Counted from the stretch's first letter, positions 48,054 through 57,751 are shown. The stretch is 64,000 nucleotides of DNA from Parashewanella spongiae (GCF_004358345.1 NZ_CP037952.1:3410001-3474000); one strand, 5' to 3'. The notes: generated from the sequence alone by a model not told the origin. Program-made: numbers and translations.

Positions 48054-48083
48054 TGAGAACGGTTTAATATACCGTTCTCAATA
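48054..48083 (+). terminator. Possible terminator after the M28 gene
   Basis: Perfect stem TTGAGAACGG/CCGTTCTCAA around a 9-base loop 12 bp after the stop. No strong T tract follows. Confidence 0.5.
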
Positions 48084-48254
48084 ACTCCCATATCTTTATT
48101 GTACAATAAACCACACGCATAACCTTCTATCAAATCAATTTAATACCTAAAATCAGTTAATTGTAAAGTTCAATACAGCTGCTGCTCATGTTACATTTAA
48201 TTAACATATCTCTTTGTTATGTTAATTAAATAAAAGCAACAAATAAGGTAACTA

Positions 48255-48623
48255 TTGATGAAAAATCTATTTATTTTACTTCTCGCAGTAACCGCACTAA
48301 CGGGCTGTATTTCAGCAAAATCTTATGTTGATCCTTCATTTTCCAAAGCAACTTATGAAGATATAAAGCCTGTAGAGAAAAAATACAATGCACATGTGAT
48401 TGTCGAGTTTCAACGAAATGGCGAAACATTCTCACAAGTTAACCAAGAAGTTCGTAACCATCTTGAAAGAACATTACGTGCTACAGGGGTAATTATCCCC
48501 GCTTCAGCAGATACTAACTTCACATTAAATGTAGTTGTCAACAATGTCGCTGACATGAAAGCCGCTATGGCGAAAGGCTTTGGTACAGGCCTAACGTTAG
48601 GGGCCGTTGGTTCTGTAGTGTAA
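48255..48623 (+). CDS. Small lipoprotein, possibly C-terminally truncated
   Basis: A 122-residue protein with a lipoprotein signal (LLAVTALTGC, Cys at about 18). The mature part has 'YNAHVIVEFQRNGETFSQV' and a glycine-rich end 'AKGFGTGLTLGAVGSVV'. Proteins of this look are usually somewhat longer, with a beta domain after the Gly-rich segment. The stop right there suggests that this copy lost its tail, although no in-frame remainder is visible downstream. An AAGGT site precedes the ATG. Function unknown. Confidence 0.7.
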   Translation: MMKNLFILLLAVTALTGCISAKSYVDPSFSKATYEDIKPVEKKYNAHVIVEFQRNGETFSQVNQEVRNHLERTLRATGVIIPASADTNFTLNVVVNNVADMKAAMAKGFGTGLTLGAVGSVV

Positions 48624-48656
48624 CTTTTAAAAAAATATAAACTCTTAACGAATACT

Positions 48657-48704
48657 AAAGATGCTGTTGATTTACTTTAACTATCAAGTTGCAGCATCTT
48701 TTTA
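48657..48704 (+). terminator. Rho-independent terminator
   Basis: Stem AAAGATGCTG/CAGCATCTTT with a 25-base loop and a short T run, between the lipoprotein gene and the next small gene. Confidence 0.7.
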
Positions 48705-48757
48705 TCTTAAATTCAAAACTGCTCAGTCACTACTTACTACTAATTAAAGGCTTAGGT

Positions 48758-49117
48758 ATGAAAGAATCTGATGTCGATAAAATTATCCAAAATATGGAAG
48801 ATGCAAAAATTGCTGATATACAAGCTAAATTAGTTTCACTAAAACCCAGTAAACACAGCTGGTTATTCAACTACCTTTATTTTATTATCGCCCTCTTTCT
48901 TCTCCATTATTTTACTGAATTTAATGTTTATGAAGGACAAAACTTAATATTAATTTTTCTTATGGTCGTAATTTCAAAAATAGATAAACCTCGTATAGAC
49001 TCGGCACACGAACGAATAGATACTCTCATCGCTTTACTAGAAAAACTAGAGTACACCAAGAAAAACAACCAAACCTCATCTCAAGCGAATGATTATGAAC
49101 ACAATAAAAGTGATTAA
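48758..49117 (+). CDS. Small membrane protein with coiled ends
   Basis: About 119 residues with two adjacent hydrophobic segments at roughly 36-52 and 62-75 and charged helical ends. A heptad-like 'RIDTLIALLEKLEYTKK' lies after the membrane part. I chose the ATG of MKESDVDK with AAAGG upstream. The frame extends further left without a site. No family recognised. It may form a cluster with the two DUF998 genes that follow. Confidence 0.6.
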   Translation: MKESDVDKIIQNMEDAKIADIQAKLVSLKPSKHSWLFNYLYFIIALFLLHYFTEFNVYEGQNLILIFLMVVISKIDKPRIDSAHERIDTLIALLEKLEYTKKNNQTSSQANDYEHNKSD

Positions 49118-49150
49118 ATAAAATAAAATAAAATAAAAGGATTTTACATC

Positions 49151-49747
49151 ATGAAAATATCTTTTAACCAAGGGCTTATTATCGCCGTCATTTTCTCTTA
49201 TTTATTGATGCTTTTAGGTGGCGCTGCCCTAAAACCTGATTACTCACATGTTAGCCAGTATATCAGCGAGCTAAACGCAATAAACACACCTTATGCAGAT
49301 GTGATCAGCTGGTTTGGTTTTGGTCTGTTTGGGTTAATATCAGCTATAACAATCGTTGCATTAGCAAAACATGTTCCCGTGAGTGGTATGAGTAAATTCG
49401 GCTACTGGTTACTCCTAGCTGAACCCATAGCTTATTTGGGTTCTGCCTTTGCGCCATGTGACTTGGGGTGCCCAACAGAAGGTAGCATTAGCCAACTTCT
49501 TCATAACCTGTTGGCAATTACTACTCTATTGGCAACGACACTTGCCTTATTTTTACTCACCTTTACTCCAAGCTTAAAACTCTATTGGCGACTTTTTTGG
49601 CTTGGTCTTTCAATAACATTTTTTTTGCTCTTCACGTTAATGATTGATAGTGATTTTGATGAATGGAAAGGCTTAATTCAACGAGTTCAAGAAGCGTTAA
49701 TATTCAGCTCTCTATGCATTGCTGCATGGCGAGTTACTCATAAATAA
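49151..49747 (+). CDS. DUF998-family membrane protein
   Basis: A 198-residue inner-membrane protein with six likely transmembrane segments. The first loop has 'KPDYSHVSQYISELNAINTPY', the DUF998 hallmark, and a 'PCDLGCP' motif near residue 115 may hold a disulphide or ligand. An AAAAGGA site precedes the ATG. The next gene is a paralogue 27 bp downstream. DUF998 proteins have no established function. Confidence 0.85.
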   Translation: MKISFNQGLIIAVIFSYLLMLLGGAALKPDYSHVSQYISELNAINTPYADVISWFGFGLFGLISAITIVALAKHVPVSGMSKFGYWLLLAEPIAYLGSAFAPCDLGCPTEGSISQLLHNLLAITTLLATTLALFLLTFTPSLKLYWRLFWLGLSITFFLLFTLMIDSDFDEWKGLIQRVQEALIFSSLCIAAWRVTHK

Positions 49748-49774
49748 CAATAAAAATTAGCAAGGGAAGCATCA

Positions 49775-50383
49775 ATGAAAAACAGAAGTTTACTGATCAT
49801 CTTGCCAATCCTGAGCCTATTGTGGCTGGCAAGTACGATTATCATTGGCGGTATTTATTACCCGAATTACAGCCATACATCACAGTTTATCAGCGAACTA
49901 GGCGCTACAGGATCTCCTTACGGTAACTATATTAATTACTTAGGCTTTATTCCGACAGAATTGTTAATGTTTGGTTTCATTGCCGTTTGTTACAAAACCC
50001 TGCCTGCTTCTTACCTCAATAAATTGGGTCTATTATTTATTTTTTTTTACAGCGCCTCATTGACCATAGCCTCATTATATCCTTGTGACTTTGAGTGTAA
50101 GCCAGAAACTCCAACAACATCACATCTTATCCATATATTTTCAGCACTACCGGGTTATTTAGGAGGTATTACTTCAATTTTAGTTTTGTCTTTTTCTTCA
50201 AACAATTGGAATCAAGAACCGTCATTTAAGATAGCAAGTTTTACTATTGCAATTCTCGCTTCGAGTGCGTTTTTAAATATAAGTTCTGACTCAAACATTG
50301 TAGGTGTCTACCAACGAATTTTAGAAGTCCTTATATATTCATGGTTTATATTCTTCGGTTATCAGTTAAGCAGGCAAAGTTGA
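49775..50383 (+). CDS. DUF998-family membrane protein, paralogue
   Basis: A 202-residue paralogue of the preceding protein with the same plan: six transmembrane segments, 'YPNYSHTSQFISELGATGSPY' (shortened YSHTSQFISELG) in the first loop and 'YPCDFECKPE' near residue 110. The sequences differ widely, so the duplication is old. An AAGGGAAG site precedes the ATG. It is co-transcribed with its neighbour. Confidence 0.85.
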   Translation: MKNRSLLIILPILSLLWLASTIIIGGIYYPNYSHTSQFISELGATGSPYGNYINYLGFIPTELLMFGFIAVCYKTLPASYLNKLGLLFIFFYSASLTIASLYPCDFECKPETPTTSHLIHIFSALPGYLGGITSILVLSFSSNNWNQEPSFKIASFTIAILASSAFLNISSDSNIVGVYQRILEVLIYSWFIFFGYQLSRQS

Positions 50384-50553
50384 CTAACAACGTTATAAAT
50401 CGAGAAGGTTGTACTTATAACTTTCGTACCAATTTACGATGTTATAGTTTGAGTATTTTTTACCAATACTGCGTTGCTTATCCTTACAATAGAATAACTA
50501 TTACCTCGAATAAGCGCCTTGTCTAAATTAGGCCAACCGCACGAGTGAGTGAT

Positions 50554-50786
50554 CCTAAAAACAACAGTTGAACGCTGAGTATATGAGTAACTGTTTGAGC
50601 AATTGGATGATTTTATTATCATGTTTTTCACCCAATGAGTGAAACGCTCTACGCTCACAAGCTTGCTAAAATGGCTGCTATCTGCGTTGTAACTTTTGCA
50701 AGTAGAATAACTACTTGCTGCAAGCTACGTCTTAATATCAGCCATTTTTTCTACGCATGAGAACACAGTCAACTGATGTTTCTAGG
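50554..50786 (+). mobile_element. MITE-1 copy 5
   Basis: The element is 233 bp with perfect 5-bp duplications GTGAT. Nearly identical to copies 3 and 4. It lies between convergent genes. Confidence 0.95.
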
Positions 50787-50807
50787 GTGATATATAAACA
50801 ACTCCAT

Positions 50808-50902
50808 GTGGTAATTTCGTCATTCCCACGAAAGTGGGAATCTAGCGCCTGATAATTGAACACCCAATGTCACTGAATACCAGCCTTCGCTGATATGACA
50901 AA
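50808..50902. repeat. BIME-like paired hairpin repeat
   Basis: Hairpins 'attcccacgaaagtgggaat' and 'ataccagccttcgctgatat' face each other across about 40 bp, as near 19.2 and 33.4 kb. It lies between MITE-1 copy 5 and the methyltransferase stop. Confidence 0.65.
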
Positions 50903-50967
50903 GATTGGTACTTTCTAAATTGCTAGATCCCTAACAAGGATAGAGTTTCTACCCTTTATACATCTGG

Positions 50968-51573
50968 TTAGTGATGAACAACTTTTTGAGCTAAAACAAC
51001 ACCAGCTAAATTAAATATATGATGTGATTTTACAAGCTTAAAACCACATAATGTTAGGTGTTCTAAAAATTGATGATGATCAAAGCGATTATGCTGAGGG
51101 TGTTCGAATAATCGTTTTGAAACAGGATTGGTAATAGCAAGACGGTACAAGTCTTCAACCACAAAAAAACCGTTCGGTTTTAATACCCTATACACTTCTT
51201 TGACCGCTTTTTGCCAATCTGGAATATGATGAAACACGGCAAAGTTAAAAATCAAATCAAAGTTATTGTTTTCAAAAGGTAACTGGCTTGCATCAGCTTG
51301 ACTCACCGATAGCCATTTTTCATCAGCATATCGAGCTTTAGTGGCTTTAACCATTTCAATATCATAATCAACGGCTGTGAGTGATTCGGGGAAAAAATGC
51401 TTTCGTATTAACCCTACCCCATTGCCATAACCACAGCCAATCTCAAGCGCTGAACTTAAATATTGCGGCACAATGTCAAATAACGAGGTAATAATAGGCA
51501 TTTCTATTTTATCTTGAGCCCAACAACGAAGTGGGTGCTGCACTATTGTCTTTTCGAATTCATTCAATTTCAT
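50968..51573 (-). CDS. SAM-dependent methyltransferase
   Basis: A 201-residue class I methyltransferase. Motif I is 'ALEIGCGYGNGVGLI' near residue 43, the acidic ribose contact is 'AVDYDIEMV' near 67, and motif IV 'FDLIFNFAVFHHIPDW' lies near 104. The family resembles Methyltransf_11 enzymes acting on small molecules or quinones, but the substrate is not indicated. It stands alone, opposite a terminator shared with the eda operon. Confidence 0.85.
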   Translation of the reverse strand: MKLNEFEKTIVQHPLRCWAQDKIEMPIITSLFDIVPQYLSSALEIGCGYGNGVGLIRKHFFPESLTAVDYDIEMVKATKARYADEKWLSVSQADASQLPFENNNFDLIFNFAVFHHIPDWQKAVKEVYRVLKPNGFFVVEDLYRLAITNPVSKRLFEHPQHNRFDHHQFLEHLTLCGFKLVKSHHIFNLAGVVLAQKVVHH

Positions 51574-51601
51574 TTATGCATCCTTTCGACTTAGTGGAAA
51601 T

Positions 51602-51643
51602 AAAAAAGCGACTATCATAATCTTATTGATAGTCGCTTTTTTA
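51602..51643. terminator. Rho-independent terminator after eda
   Basis: Stem AAAAAAGCGACTATCA paired with its complement around a 9-base loop, with T runs on both strands. It ends the zwf-pgl-edd-eda transcript. Confidence 0.9.
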
Positions 51644-51681
51644 TTTTAGCACGGCAAAATAACCTTGCTATTATTGGGAGG

Positions 51682-52323
51682 TTAAACGGCTGATAAAGCC
51701 TGCTTGCAAAGCTCGGTAATTTTCTCCCAATCGCCTGATTCCATCGCATCTGCTGGTGCAATCCAACTACCACCGACACAATCAACATTATTTAATGCCA
51801 AATAGTCTTTATAGGTTTTTGGTGTTATTCCACCTGTTGGGCAAAAGCGTATATCCGCTAATGGACCAGAGAACGCTTTTAATGCACTCACACCACCTGA
51901 TGATTCAGCAGGGAAAAACTTAAAATGGGTGTAACCCAACGCCATTCCTTTCATGACCTCTGAAATGCTCGCCACACCAGGGATTAATGGAACCTTTCCT
52001 TTCATAGCCGCTTTTAATAAGTCACTTGTTGCACCCGGGGTAATAATAAACTGTGAGCCTGCTGCAATGGCTTGCTCAAGTTGCTCTTCATTCAAAATCG
52101 TGCCAGCTCCGACCAAAGCTTCAGGCACTTCTTGTTTGATTTGAGCGATGGCTTCCAGCGCACATGAAGTCCTTAACGTCACTTCAAGCACGTTTATTCC
52201 ACCCGCTACTAATGCTTTTGCTAGCGGCACCGCATCTTCAATTTTATTGATAACCATTACTGGTACAATCGGGCTACATTTGAATATTTCATTGGGTTGT
52301 AATGACCAATTATTGTTAACCAT
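51682..52323 (-). CDS. eda: KDPG aldolase
   Basis: A 213-residue class I aldolase splitting 2-keto-3-deoxy-6-phosphogluconate to pyruvate and glyceraldehyde-3-phosphate. 'VLEVTLRTSCALEAI' (catalytic Glu) lies near residue 46 and the Schiff-base Lys in 'YTHFKFFPAESSGG' near 134. 'FCPTGGITPKT' near 160 binds phosphate. It is the last gene of the Entner-Doudoroff operon, 20 bp after edd. Confidence 0.97.
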   Translation of the reverse strand: MVNNNWSLQPNEIFKCSPIVPVMVINKIEDAVPLAKALVAGGINVLEVTLRTSCALEAIAQIKQEVPEALVGAGTILNEEQLEQAIAAGSQFIITPGATSDLLKAAMKGKVPLIPGVASISEVMKGMALGYTHFKFFPAESSGGVSALKAFSGPLADIRFCPTGGITPKTYKDYLALNNVDCVGGSWIAPADAMESGDWEKITELCKQALSAV

Positions 52324-52343
52324 TTGTTTTCCTTACCTCGTTA

Positions 52344-54170
52344 TCAATACAATTCATCGACAGCTTGAGTGCTGCGAGCGCCAGTCTCAGGGCTACTGAA
52401 GTTACTTCTCAGTGCGCTAAATAGCTCTCTTCCCATTCCATAGTGAGACTTTCTTAGATCCAACGCCTCTACTTCGCGAGAGTGCAATTCCAATTCACTG
52501 ACGAGCAAAGTAAGCTCACCAGTTGTTGCATCAACACGAATTAAATCACCATCTTGAATTTTACCTATCAAACCACCATCAATAGCTTCAGGAGTTAAGT
52601 GAATGGCAGCGGGTACTTTTCCTGATGCACCAGACATACGCCCATCAGTTAATAAAGCAACCTTAAAGCCTTTATCTTGTAACGAACCAAGTAACGGTGT
52701 CAGTTTGTGTAATTCAGGCATTCCATTCGCTCTAGGACCCTGCCCTTTAACGACCACAACACAATTACGATCGATATCACCATTTTTAAATAATGCATCG
52801 AGCTTGTGTTGATCATCAATCACAACGGCAGGGGCTTCTACGATACGATTGTTAGCAGGAACCGCTGAAACTTTGATAACAGCACGACCAAGATTGCCTT
52901 TCATCAGTTTCAAGCCACCATTGGATTGGAAAGGCGCATCAACAGAAGCCAACACTTCTTTATCAAGACTCTCGGTAGGACCTTCGACCCAGCTCAGCTG
53001 TCCGTCAAGTAATTTAGGCTCTTGGGTATAACGGCGTAAACCGAAACCAGCAACTGTATTAACCTCTTCATGCAATAAGCCTGCATTGAGTAATTCATTA
53101 ACCAAAAATGCCATGCCACCAGCGGCATGAAAGTGGTTTATGTCTGCATGACCGTTCGGGTAAACACGCGCAATCAGAGGAACAACATCTGAGAGCTCAG
53201 AAAAATCATCCCAATTAACAATAATACCGGCAGCACGAGCCACAGCAACAATGTGCATGGTCAAATTAGTAGAACCACCTGTAGCCAAAATAGCCACAAT
53301 GCCATTAACTATGGACTTTTCATTAACTATTTCACCAATGGGTGAGTATTGACCGCTATGTTCAGTCAGTCGGCAAACTTGATGTGCTGCCTTCGTAGTC
53401 AAGGCTTCACGTAATGGATTATCAGGATTGACAAAAGAAGAACCGGGAAGCTGAAGCCCCATCACTTCAAGCATAAGCTGATTGGAATTTGCCGTACCAT
53501 AAAAAGTACAGGTACCTGCGCTGTGATATGAGCTTGATTCGGCTTCAAGCAATTCTGCTCTGTCCGCGAGCCCTTGAGCAAAGCGTTGCCTAACCCTTGC
53601 TTTTTCTTTATTTGGAATACCAGATTTCATTGGCCCAGCAGGAACAAATAACATAGGTAAATGACCGAAGCTCAATGCACCAATAAGTAAACCCGGGACA
53701 ATTTTGTCACAAATTCCTAGAAGTAAAGCGCCATCAAACATGTTATGAGAAAGGCCAACTGCGCTTGCCATTGCGATAACTTCGCGACTAAGCAAGCTAA
53801 GCTCCATACCGGGCTGACCTTGAGTCACGCCGTCACACATGGCTGGAACACCACCGGCTACCTGTGCAACACTGCCGATTTCATGACAAGCTTTTTTCAA
53901 CTTATCTGGATAGTCGCCATATGGCTGATGCGCCGATAACATGTCATTAAATGCAGTGACGATACCGATATTCGCCTTACTAAATTGTTGAAGTGCTGAT
54001 TTATCATCTTGGTTACAAGCCGCAAACCCATGGGCTAAGTTTCCGCAGCTCAGCGAACTTCGGTGAACACCATTTAATTGTGCTTCTTTAAGCGCGGATA
54101 GATAACGACTTCGGCTTTCTTTACTTCGCTTAATGATCCTGTCTGTGACAGATTGAACTACTGAATGCAT
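52344..54170 (-). CDS. edd: 6-phosphogluconate dehydratase
   Basis: A 608-residue IlvD/Edd-family iron-sulfur enzyme that makes KDPG from 6-phosphogluconate. Cluster cysteines are seen in '[16 protein letters not shown]' near residue 157 and '[13 protein letters not shown]' (about 222). '[20 protein letters not shown]' near 510 is the family's C-terminal signature. I chose the ATG of MHSVVQ, which follows GGAGG. It lies about 46 bp after pgl. Confidence 0.96.
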   Translation of the reverse strand: MHSVVQSVTDRIIKRSKESRSRYLSALKEAQLNGVHRSSLSCGNLAHGFAACNQDDKSALQQFSKANIGIVTAFNDMLSAHQPYGDYPDKLKKACHEIGSVAQVAGGVPAMCDGVTQGQPGMELSLLSREVIAMASAVGLSHNMFDGALLLGICDKIVPGLLIGALSFGHLPMLFVPAGPMKSGIPNKEKARVRQRFAQGLADRAELLEAESSSYHSAGTCTFYGTANSNQLMLEVMGLQLPGSSFVNPDNPLREALTTKAAHQVCRLTEHSGQYSPIGEIVNEKSIVNGIVAILATGGSTNLTMHIVAVARAAGIIVNWDDFSELSDVVPLIARVYPNGHADINHFHAAGGMAFLVNELLNAGLLHEEVNTVAGFGLRRYTQEPKLLDGQLSWVEGPTESLDKEVLASVDAPFQSNGGLKLMKGNLGRAVIKVSAVPANNRIVEAPAVVIDDQHKLDALFKNGDIDRNCVVVVKGQGPRANGMPELHKLTPLLGSLQDKGFKVALLTDGRMSGASGKVPAAIHLTPEAIDGGLIGKIQDGDLIRVDATTGELTLLVSELELHSREVEALDLRKSHYGMGRELFSALRSNFSSPETGARSTQAVDELY

Positions 54171-54216
54171 TTTTGCCTCCATGTACCAGTTCTTCTACTA
54201 GTTGTTAGAACTCTGG

Positions 54217-54918
54217 TTACGCACTCCAATACACATCAACTGGGGTTTTATGTTGTGATAAAACCGCGCGTATTGGCATTGAGTAAACATCATCATTTTC
54301 TAAGACCTGACGGTAAACCGTCAGTTTTTGCTCACCGACTAGATGTAAAAAGACTTGTCGACTCGCAAGAATTCTTTGTTTTGTTAATGTGATCCGCTCA
54401 TGTGGTGCTGTAGTCGGCGTGACGGCAACACAGGTTGTATCCGTAGTAAGTGCTACCTCTAAAGACGAACGATTTGCACACGGGAACCAAGAACATGTAT
54501 GGCCATCATTACCCATACCTAAAACCACAACATCGAATTTAGATGGAAAGTGTTGCAGCTTTTCTGAAGCCATTTGACAGCCTTCAACGGCCGTTTCAAA
54601 CATATTTTTTAGGCCGGTAAATTTAGCTGATGACGCTTTATTTTGTAGTAAATGCTGCAACACCAAGTTTTCATTAGAGTCTTTATTTTCAGAATCAACC
54701 CAACGCTCATCAGCTAAAGTGATATAAACATCTTTCCAACCTATATTCTTTTTACTTAATAACTTAAACAACGTAATGGGAGTTGAGCCGCCCGATACCA
54801 CTAGACTCGCTTTCCCTCGTGTATCAATACCTTCTTGAAGCAAGCCTGCAATTTTTTCTGCTAATTTTTCAGCTAACTGATTTGCATCATCAAAGGATTT
54901 AAAAACAGCTTCTTTCAT
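54217..54918 (-). CDS. pgl: 6-phosphogluconolactonase
   Basis: About 233 residues, Pgl/DevB type. It hydrolyses 6-phosphogluconolactone from Zwf. 'LVVSGGSTPITLFKLLS' near residue 40, 'DVYITLADERWVDSENKDSN' (shortened LADERWV) near 70 and 'VLGMGNDGHTCSWFPCA' near 130 are the active-site motifs. The ATG of MKEAVFK has a purine-rich site. It follows zwf by 36 bp. Confidence 0.95.
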   Translation of the reverse strand: MKEAVFKSFDDANQLAEKLAEKIAGLLQEGIDTRGKASLVVSGGSTPITLFKLLSKKNIGWKDVYITLADERWVDSENKDSNENLVLQHLLQNKASSAKFTGLKNMFETAVEGCQMASEKLQHFPSKFDVVVLGMGNDGHTCSWFPCANRSSLEVALTTDTTCVAVTPTTAPHERITLTKQRILASRQVFLHLVGEQKLTVYRQVLENDDVYSMPIRAVLSQHKTPVDVYWSA

Positions 54919-54954
54919 TTCTTCATCTCTATTTATACTTTCCAAAAAACGGAC

Positions 54955-56430
54955 TTACTCATCCCATGAACGACCGTCTTTACTTATTAGCGCTACAGAT
55001 GCAACAGGTCCCCACGAACCAGCAGGGTAAGCTTTCGGTTTTTCGCCACTTTCTTCCCAAGCTTCAATAATTCCATCTACCCAGCTCCAAGCTTGCTCAA
55101 CTTCGTCACGACGAACAAACAGTGCTTGATTTCCTAACATAGCTTCTAACAATAAGCGCTCATAAGCATCAGCAATACGATCGTTTTTAAATGTGTCAGA
55201 AAAACTTAAGTCGAGTTTTGTGGTCTGAAGTCGATGATTCTGCTCTAATCCAGGCACTTTATTCATCATCTGAATTTCAACACCTTCATGGGGCTGAAGA
55301 CGAATCGTTAATTTGTTAGGCGGAAGGTTACGTAAAGTTGAACGATACAAATTATGTGGTGGGTTTTTAAAATAAACAACAATCTCTGAGCTTTTACCTG
55401 GCATTCGTTTGCCGCTGCGTAAGTAAAATGGAACGCCAGCCCAACGCCAGTTATCGATATCGACTCTTAGCGCAACAAAAGTCTCAGTGCCCGATGCTTT
55501 ATTTGCGCCCTCTTCTTCCAAGTAGCCCGGAACTGCCTTTCCGTTTAAAAAACCACTTCCGTACTGTCCGCGTACCGTATTTTCATACATGTTATCTTGA
55601 TTGATAGGGCGTAATGACTTAAGTACTTTCACTTTTTCGTCACGTATACTATCGGCATCTAGATTCACAGGTGGATCCATGGCAACCAAAGTTAGAACCT
55701 GCAACAAATGGTTTTGGATCATATCTCGCATCTGACCAGCTTTGTCGAAGTAACCCCATCGCCCTTCAATGCCCACTTCCTCAGCAACTGTGATCTGAAC
55801 GTGATCTATCGTTCTATTATCCCATTTAGATGCAAAGAGTGAATTAGCAAAGCGCAGTGCTATCAAATTTTGAACGGTTTCTTTACCTAAGTAGTGATCG
55901 ATACGATAAATTTGTGACTCATTAAAATAAGTAGAAACTTGGTCATTAATGATTCTTGAGGATTCGAGATCTGAGCCAATTGGTTTTTCAAGTACAACTC
56001 TTGTGTCTGGTTGAATCAGCTTTTGCTCGTATAAGCTCCGACAAATGTCTCCGAACAGTGACGGTGGCGTTGCAAAATAATTGACAAGAACTCTTTTTTC
56101 AGGTTCCACTAATGCCTTAAACGCCACATAATCTTCTGATTTGGTAAAGTTTGCGCTGACATATACACACCGTTCTATAAAACGGTTGACGGTTTCTTCG
56201 CAAAGCTCATCTTTAACAAATGTTGTAAGTGATAAACGAACGGCGTCATGAAATTGGGCAAGAGTAAAATTATCTTTAGCAACCCCGATCACACGAGTGT
56301 CATTCGATAATAAATTTGCTTTATCTAACTGATATAAGGATGGCAGTAATTTTCTACGAGCCAAATCACCTTTTGTTCCAAAAATTACGAAATCACAAGC
56401 TTTAGTTTCTGATGCTTTTTTGACCATCAC
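54955..56430 (-). CDS. zwf: Glucose-6-phosphate 1-dehydrogenase
   Basis: A 491-residue enzyme, the entry to the Entner-Doudoroff and pentose phosphate routes. NADP-binding '[17 protein letters not shown]' near residue 18 and the active-site '[15 protein letters not shown]' near 176 are complete. 'YLRSGKRM' near 340 also fits. The start is GTG or the adjacent ATG with GGAG upstream. First gene of zwf-pgl-edd-eda, divergent from hexR, and very probably repressed by HexR. Confidence 0.97.
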   Translation of the reverse strand: MMVKKASETKACDFVIFGTKGDLARRKLLPSLYQLDKANLLSNDTRVIGVAKDNFTLAQFHDAVRLSLTTFVKDELCEETVNRFIERCVYVSANFTKSEDYVAFKALVEPEKRVLVNYFATPPSLFGDICRSLYEQKLIQPDTRVVLEKPIGSDLESSRIINDQVSTYFNESQIYRIDHYLGKETVQNLIALRFANSLFASKWDNRTIDHVQITVAEEVGIEGRWGYFDKAGQMRDMIQNHLLQVLTLVAMDPPVNLDADSIRDEKVKVLKSLRPINQDNMYENTVRGQYGSGFLNGKAVPGYLEEEGANKASGTETFVALRVDIDNWRWAGVPFYLRSGKRMPGKSSEIVVYFKNPPHNLYRSTLRNLPPNKLTIRLQPHEGVEIQMMNKVPGLEQNHRLQTTKLDLSFSDTFKNDRIADAYERLLLEAMLGNQALFVRRDEVEQAWSWVDGIIEAWEESGEKPKAYPAGSWGPVASVALISKDGRSWDE

Positions 56431-56493
56431 CTACCAATCTCCTTTAAACTTCTGTGACGCCTGACTAAAATTTTAACCAGCACCACATAATTT

Positions 56494-56511
56494 TGTTGTA
56501 ATATAACAACA
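56494..56511. promoter_or_regulatory. Candidate HexR operator upstream of zwf
   Basis: TGTTGTAATATAACAACA is a near-perfect palindrome 64 bp before the zwf start. The inner TGTAATATAACAACA differs from the known gammaproteobacterial HexR box (TGTARTTWNAYTACA type) at a few positions. Position and symmetry support it; affinity is unknown. Confidence 0.6.
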
Positions 56512-56755
56512 GAATTAATTAAATGCACCTGTAAAACAAAAATAATCATCATTTTACCCAGTAGCCAATTCAATGGTAAACCTGTTATTATTTTTGTAGT
56601 TAACTTACTGTTGAGATAATAATCTTTTCACATTTGATGTAAAAAATGACGTAAAAATAATTCCCTAAAACCTGAGCAACACCAATACGCCGTCTGATCA
56701 CTCAGGTATTAAACATAAATAAAATTACAATATTAATTGGAACGGACATTCGCGT

Positions 56756-57610
56756 ATGAATACCTTAGAAAAGGTTCAAAAAAGCCTCATTCATTTTAGT
56801 AAATCCGAGCGAAAAGTTGCTGAAGTAATACTCTCAGCACCGCAAACGGCAATTCATTCAAGCATTGCTACATTAGCTAAAATGGCTGATGTCAGTGAAC
56901 CTACGGTTAATCGGTTCTGCCGCCGTTTGGACACTAAAGGGTTCCCTGATTTTAAATTACATCTTGCTCAAAGTCTCGCTAATGGTACTCCTTATGTTAG
57001 CCGACATGTAGAAGAAGATGACTCCCCTGATTCTTACACAACAAAAATCTTCGAATCTTCAATGGCGTCACTTGATACAGCAAGGCAAAGTCTCGATGTT
57101 GTTGCTGTTAATAAGGCTGTAGATATTCTTACTCAAGCCAAAACGATTTCGTTTTTTGGCTTAGGTGCATCTTCATCTGTTGCCCATGATGCACAAAATA
57201 AGTTTTTCCGTTTCAACGTACCTGTCATGTGTTTCGACGACGTGTTAATGCAGCGTATGAGTTGCATTAATTGTAATGAAGGTACTGTTGTTGTGCTGAT
57301 CTCGCACACAGGTCGTACGAAATCACTTATTGAAATAGCTAAACTTGCCCGCGAAAATGGAGCTGCTGTAATAGGTATTACAGCGAGGAACTCTCCACTC
57401 TCGGAAGAATGTACTCTTGCGGTAACGCTTGAGGTGCCAGAAGATACAGACATGTACTTACCTATGGCATCTCGACTTGCGCAACTTGTTGTTATTGATG
57501 TACTTGCTACTGGTTTTACATTAAGACGAGGCCCGAGATTTAGAGATAACTTAAAACGCGTTAAAGAAGTATTAAAAGAATCACGGACGACAAAAGATAC
57601 CATCCTGTAA
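56756..57610 (+). CDS. hexR: HexR, RpiR-family transcriptional repressor
   Basis: A 284-residue regulator. The N-terminal RpiR helix-turn-helix shows 'IATLAKMADVSEPTVNRFCRRL' (shortened SEPTVNRFCRRL) near residue 47. A SIS domain with 'ISFFGLGASSSVAHDA' near 131 and 'VVVLISHTGRTKSLIEIA' near 180 binds KDPG in known HexR proteins. It controls zwf, edd, eda, pyk and other central carbon genes in Shewanella and Pseudomonas. Located divergently from zwf and directly before pyk, as in Shewanella-like genomes. Confidence 0.95.
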   Translation: MNTLEKVQKSLIHFSKSERKVAEVILSAPQTAIHSSIATLAKMADVSEPTVNRFCRRLDTKGFPDFKLHLAQSLANGTPYVSRHVEEDDSPDSYTTKIFESSMASLDTARQSLDVVAVNKAVDILTQAKTISFFGLGASSSVAHDAQNKFFRFNVPVMCFDDVLMQRMSCINCNEGTVVVLISHTGRTKSLIEIAKLARENGAAVIGITARNSPLSEECTLAVTLEVPEDTDMYLPMASRLAQLVVIDVLATGFTLRRGPRFRDNLKRVKEVLKESRTTKDTIL

Positions 57611-57628
57611 TTTTTTATCGTTTAGAAG

Positions 57629-57660
57629 GTTGCTAGAACAACATTTTTTGTTCTAGCAAC
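57629..57660 (+). terminator. Hairpin after hexR
   Basis: Perfect 12-bp stem GTTGCTAGAACA/TGTTCTAGCAAC around an 8-base loop. No T tract follows, so it may act as a stabiliser or a weak terminator. Confidence 0.55.
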
Positions 57661-57736
57661 TCACCAATAAAACCGTTTCAATTACAAAATTGAGTTGTTC
57701 CTCACAAAAATTATTCTTTCACACCTCTCATTTTGG

Positions 57737-57751
57737 TGTAACTTTCCTACA
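57737..57751. promoter_or_regulatory. Candidate HexR operator upstream of pyk
   Basis: TGTAACTTTCCTACA has the TGTAA...TACA half sites with the 15-bp spacing of known HexR boxes and lies 62 bp before the pyk start. HexR acts on pyk in related genera. Confidence 0.55.
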
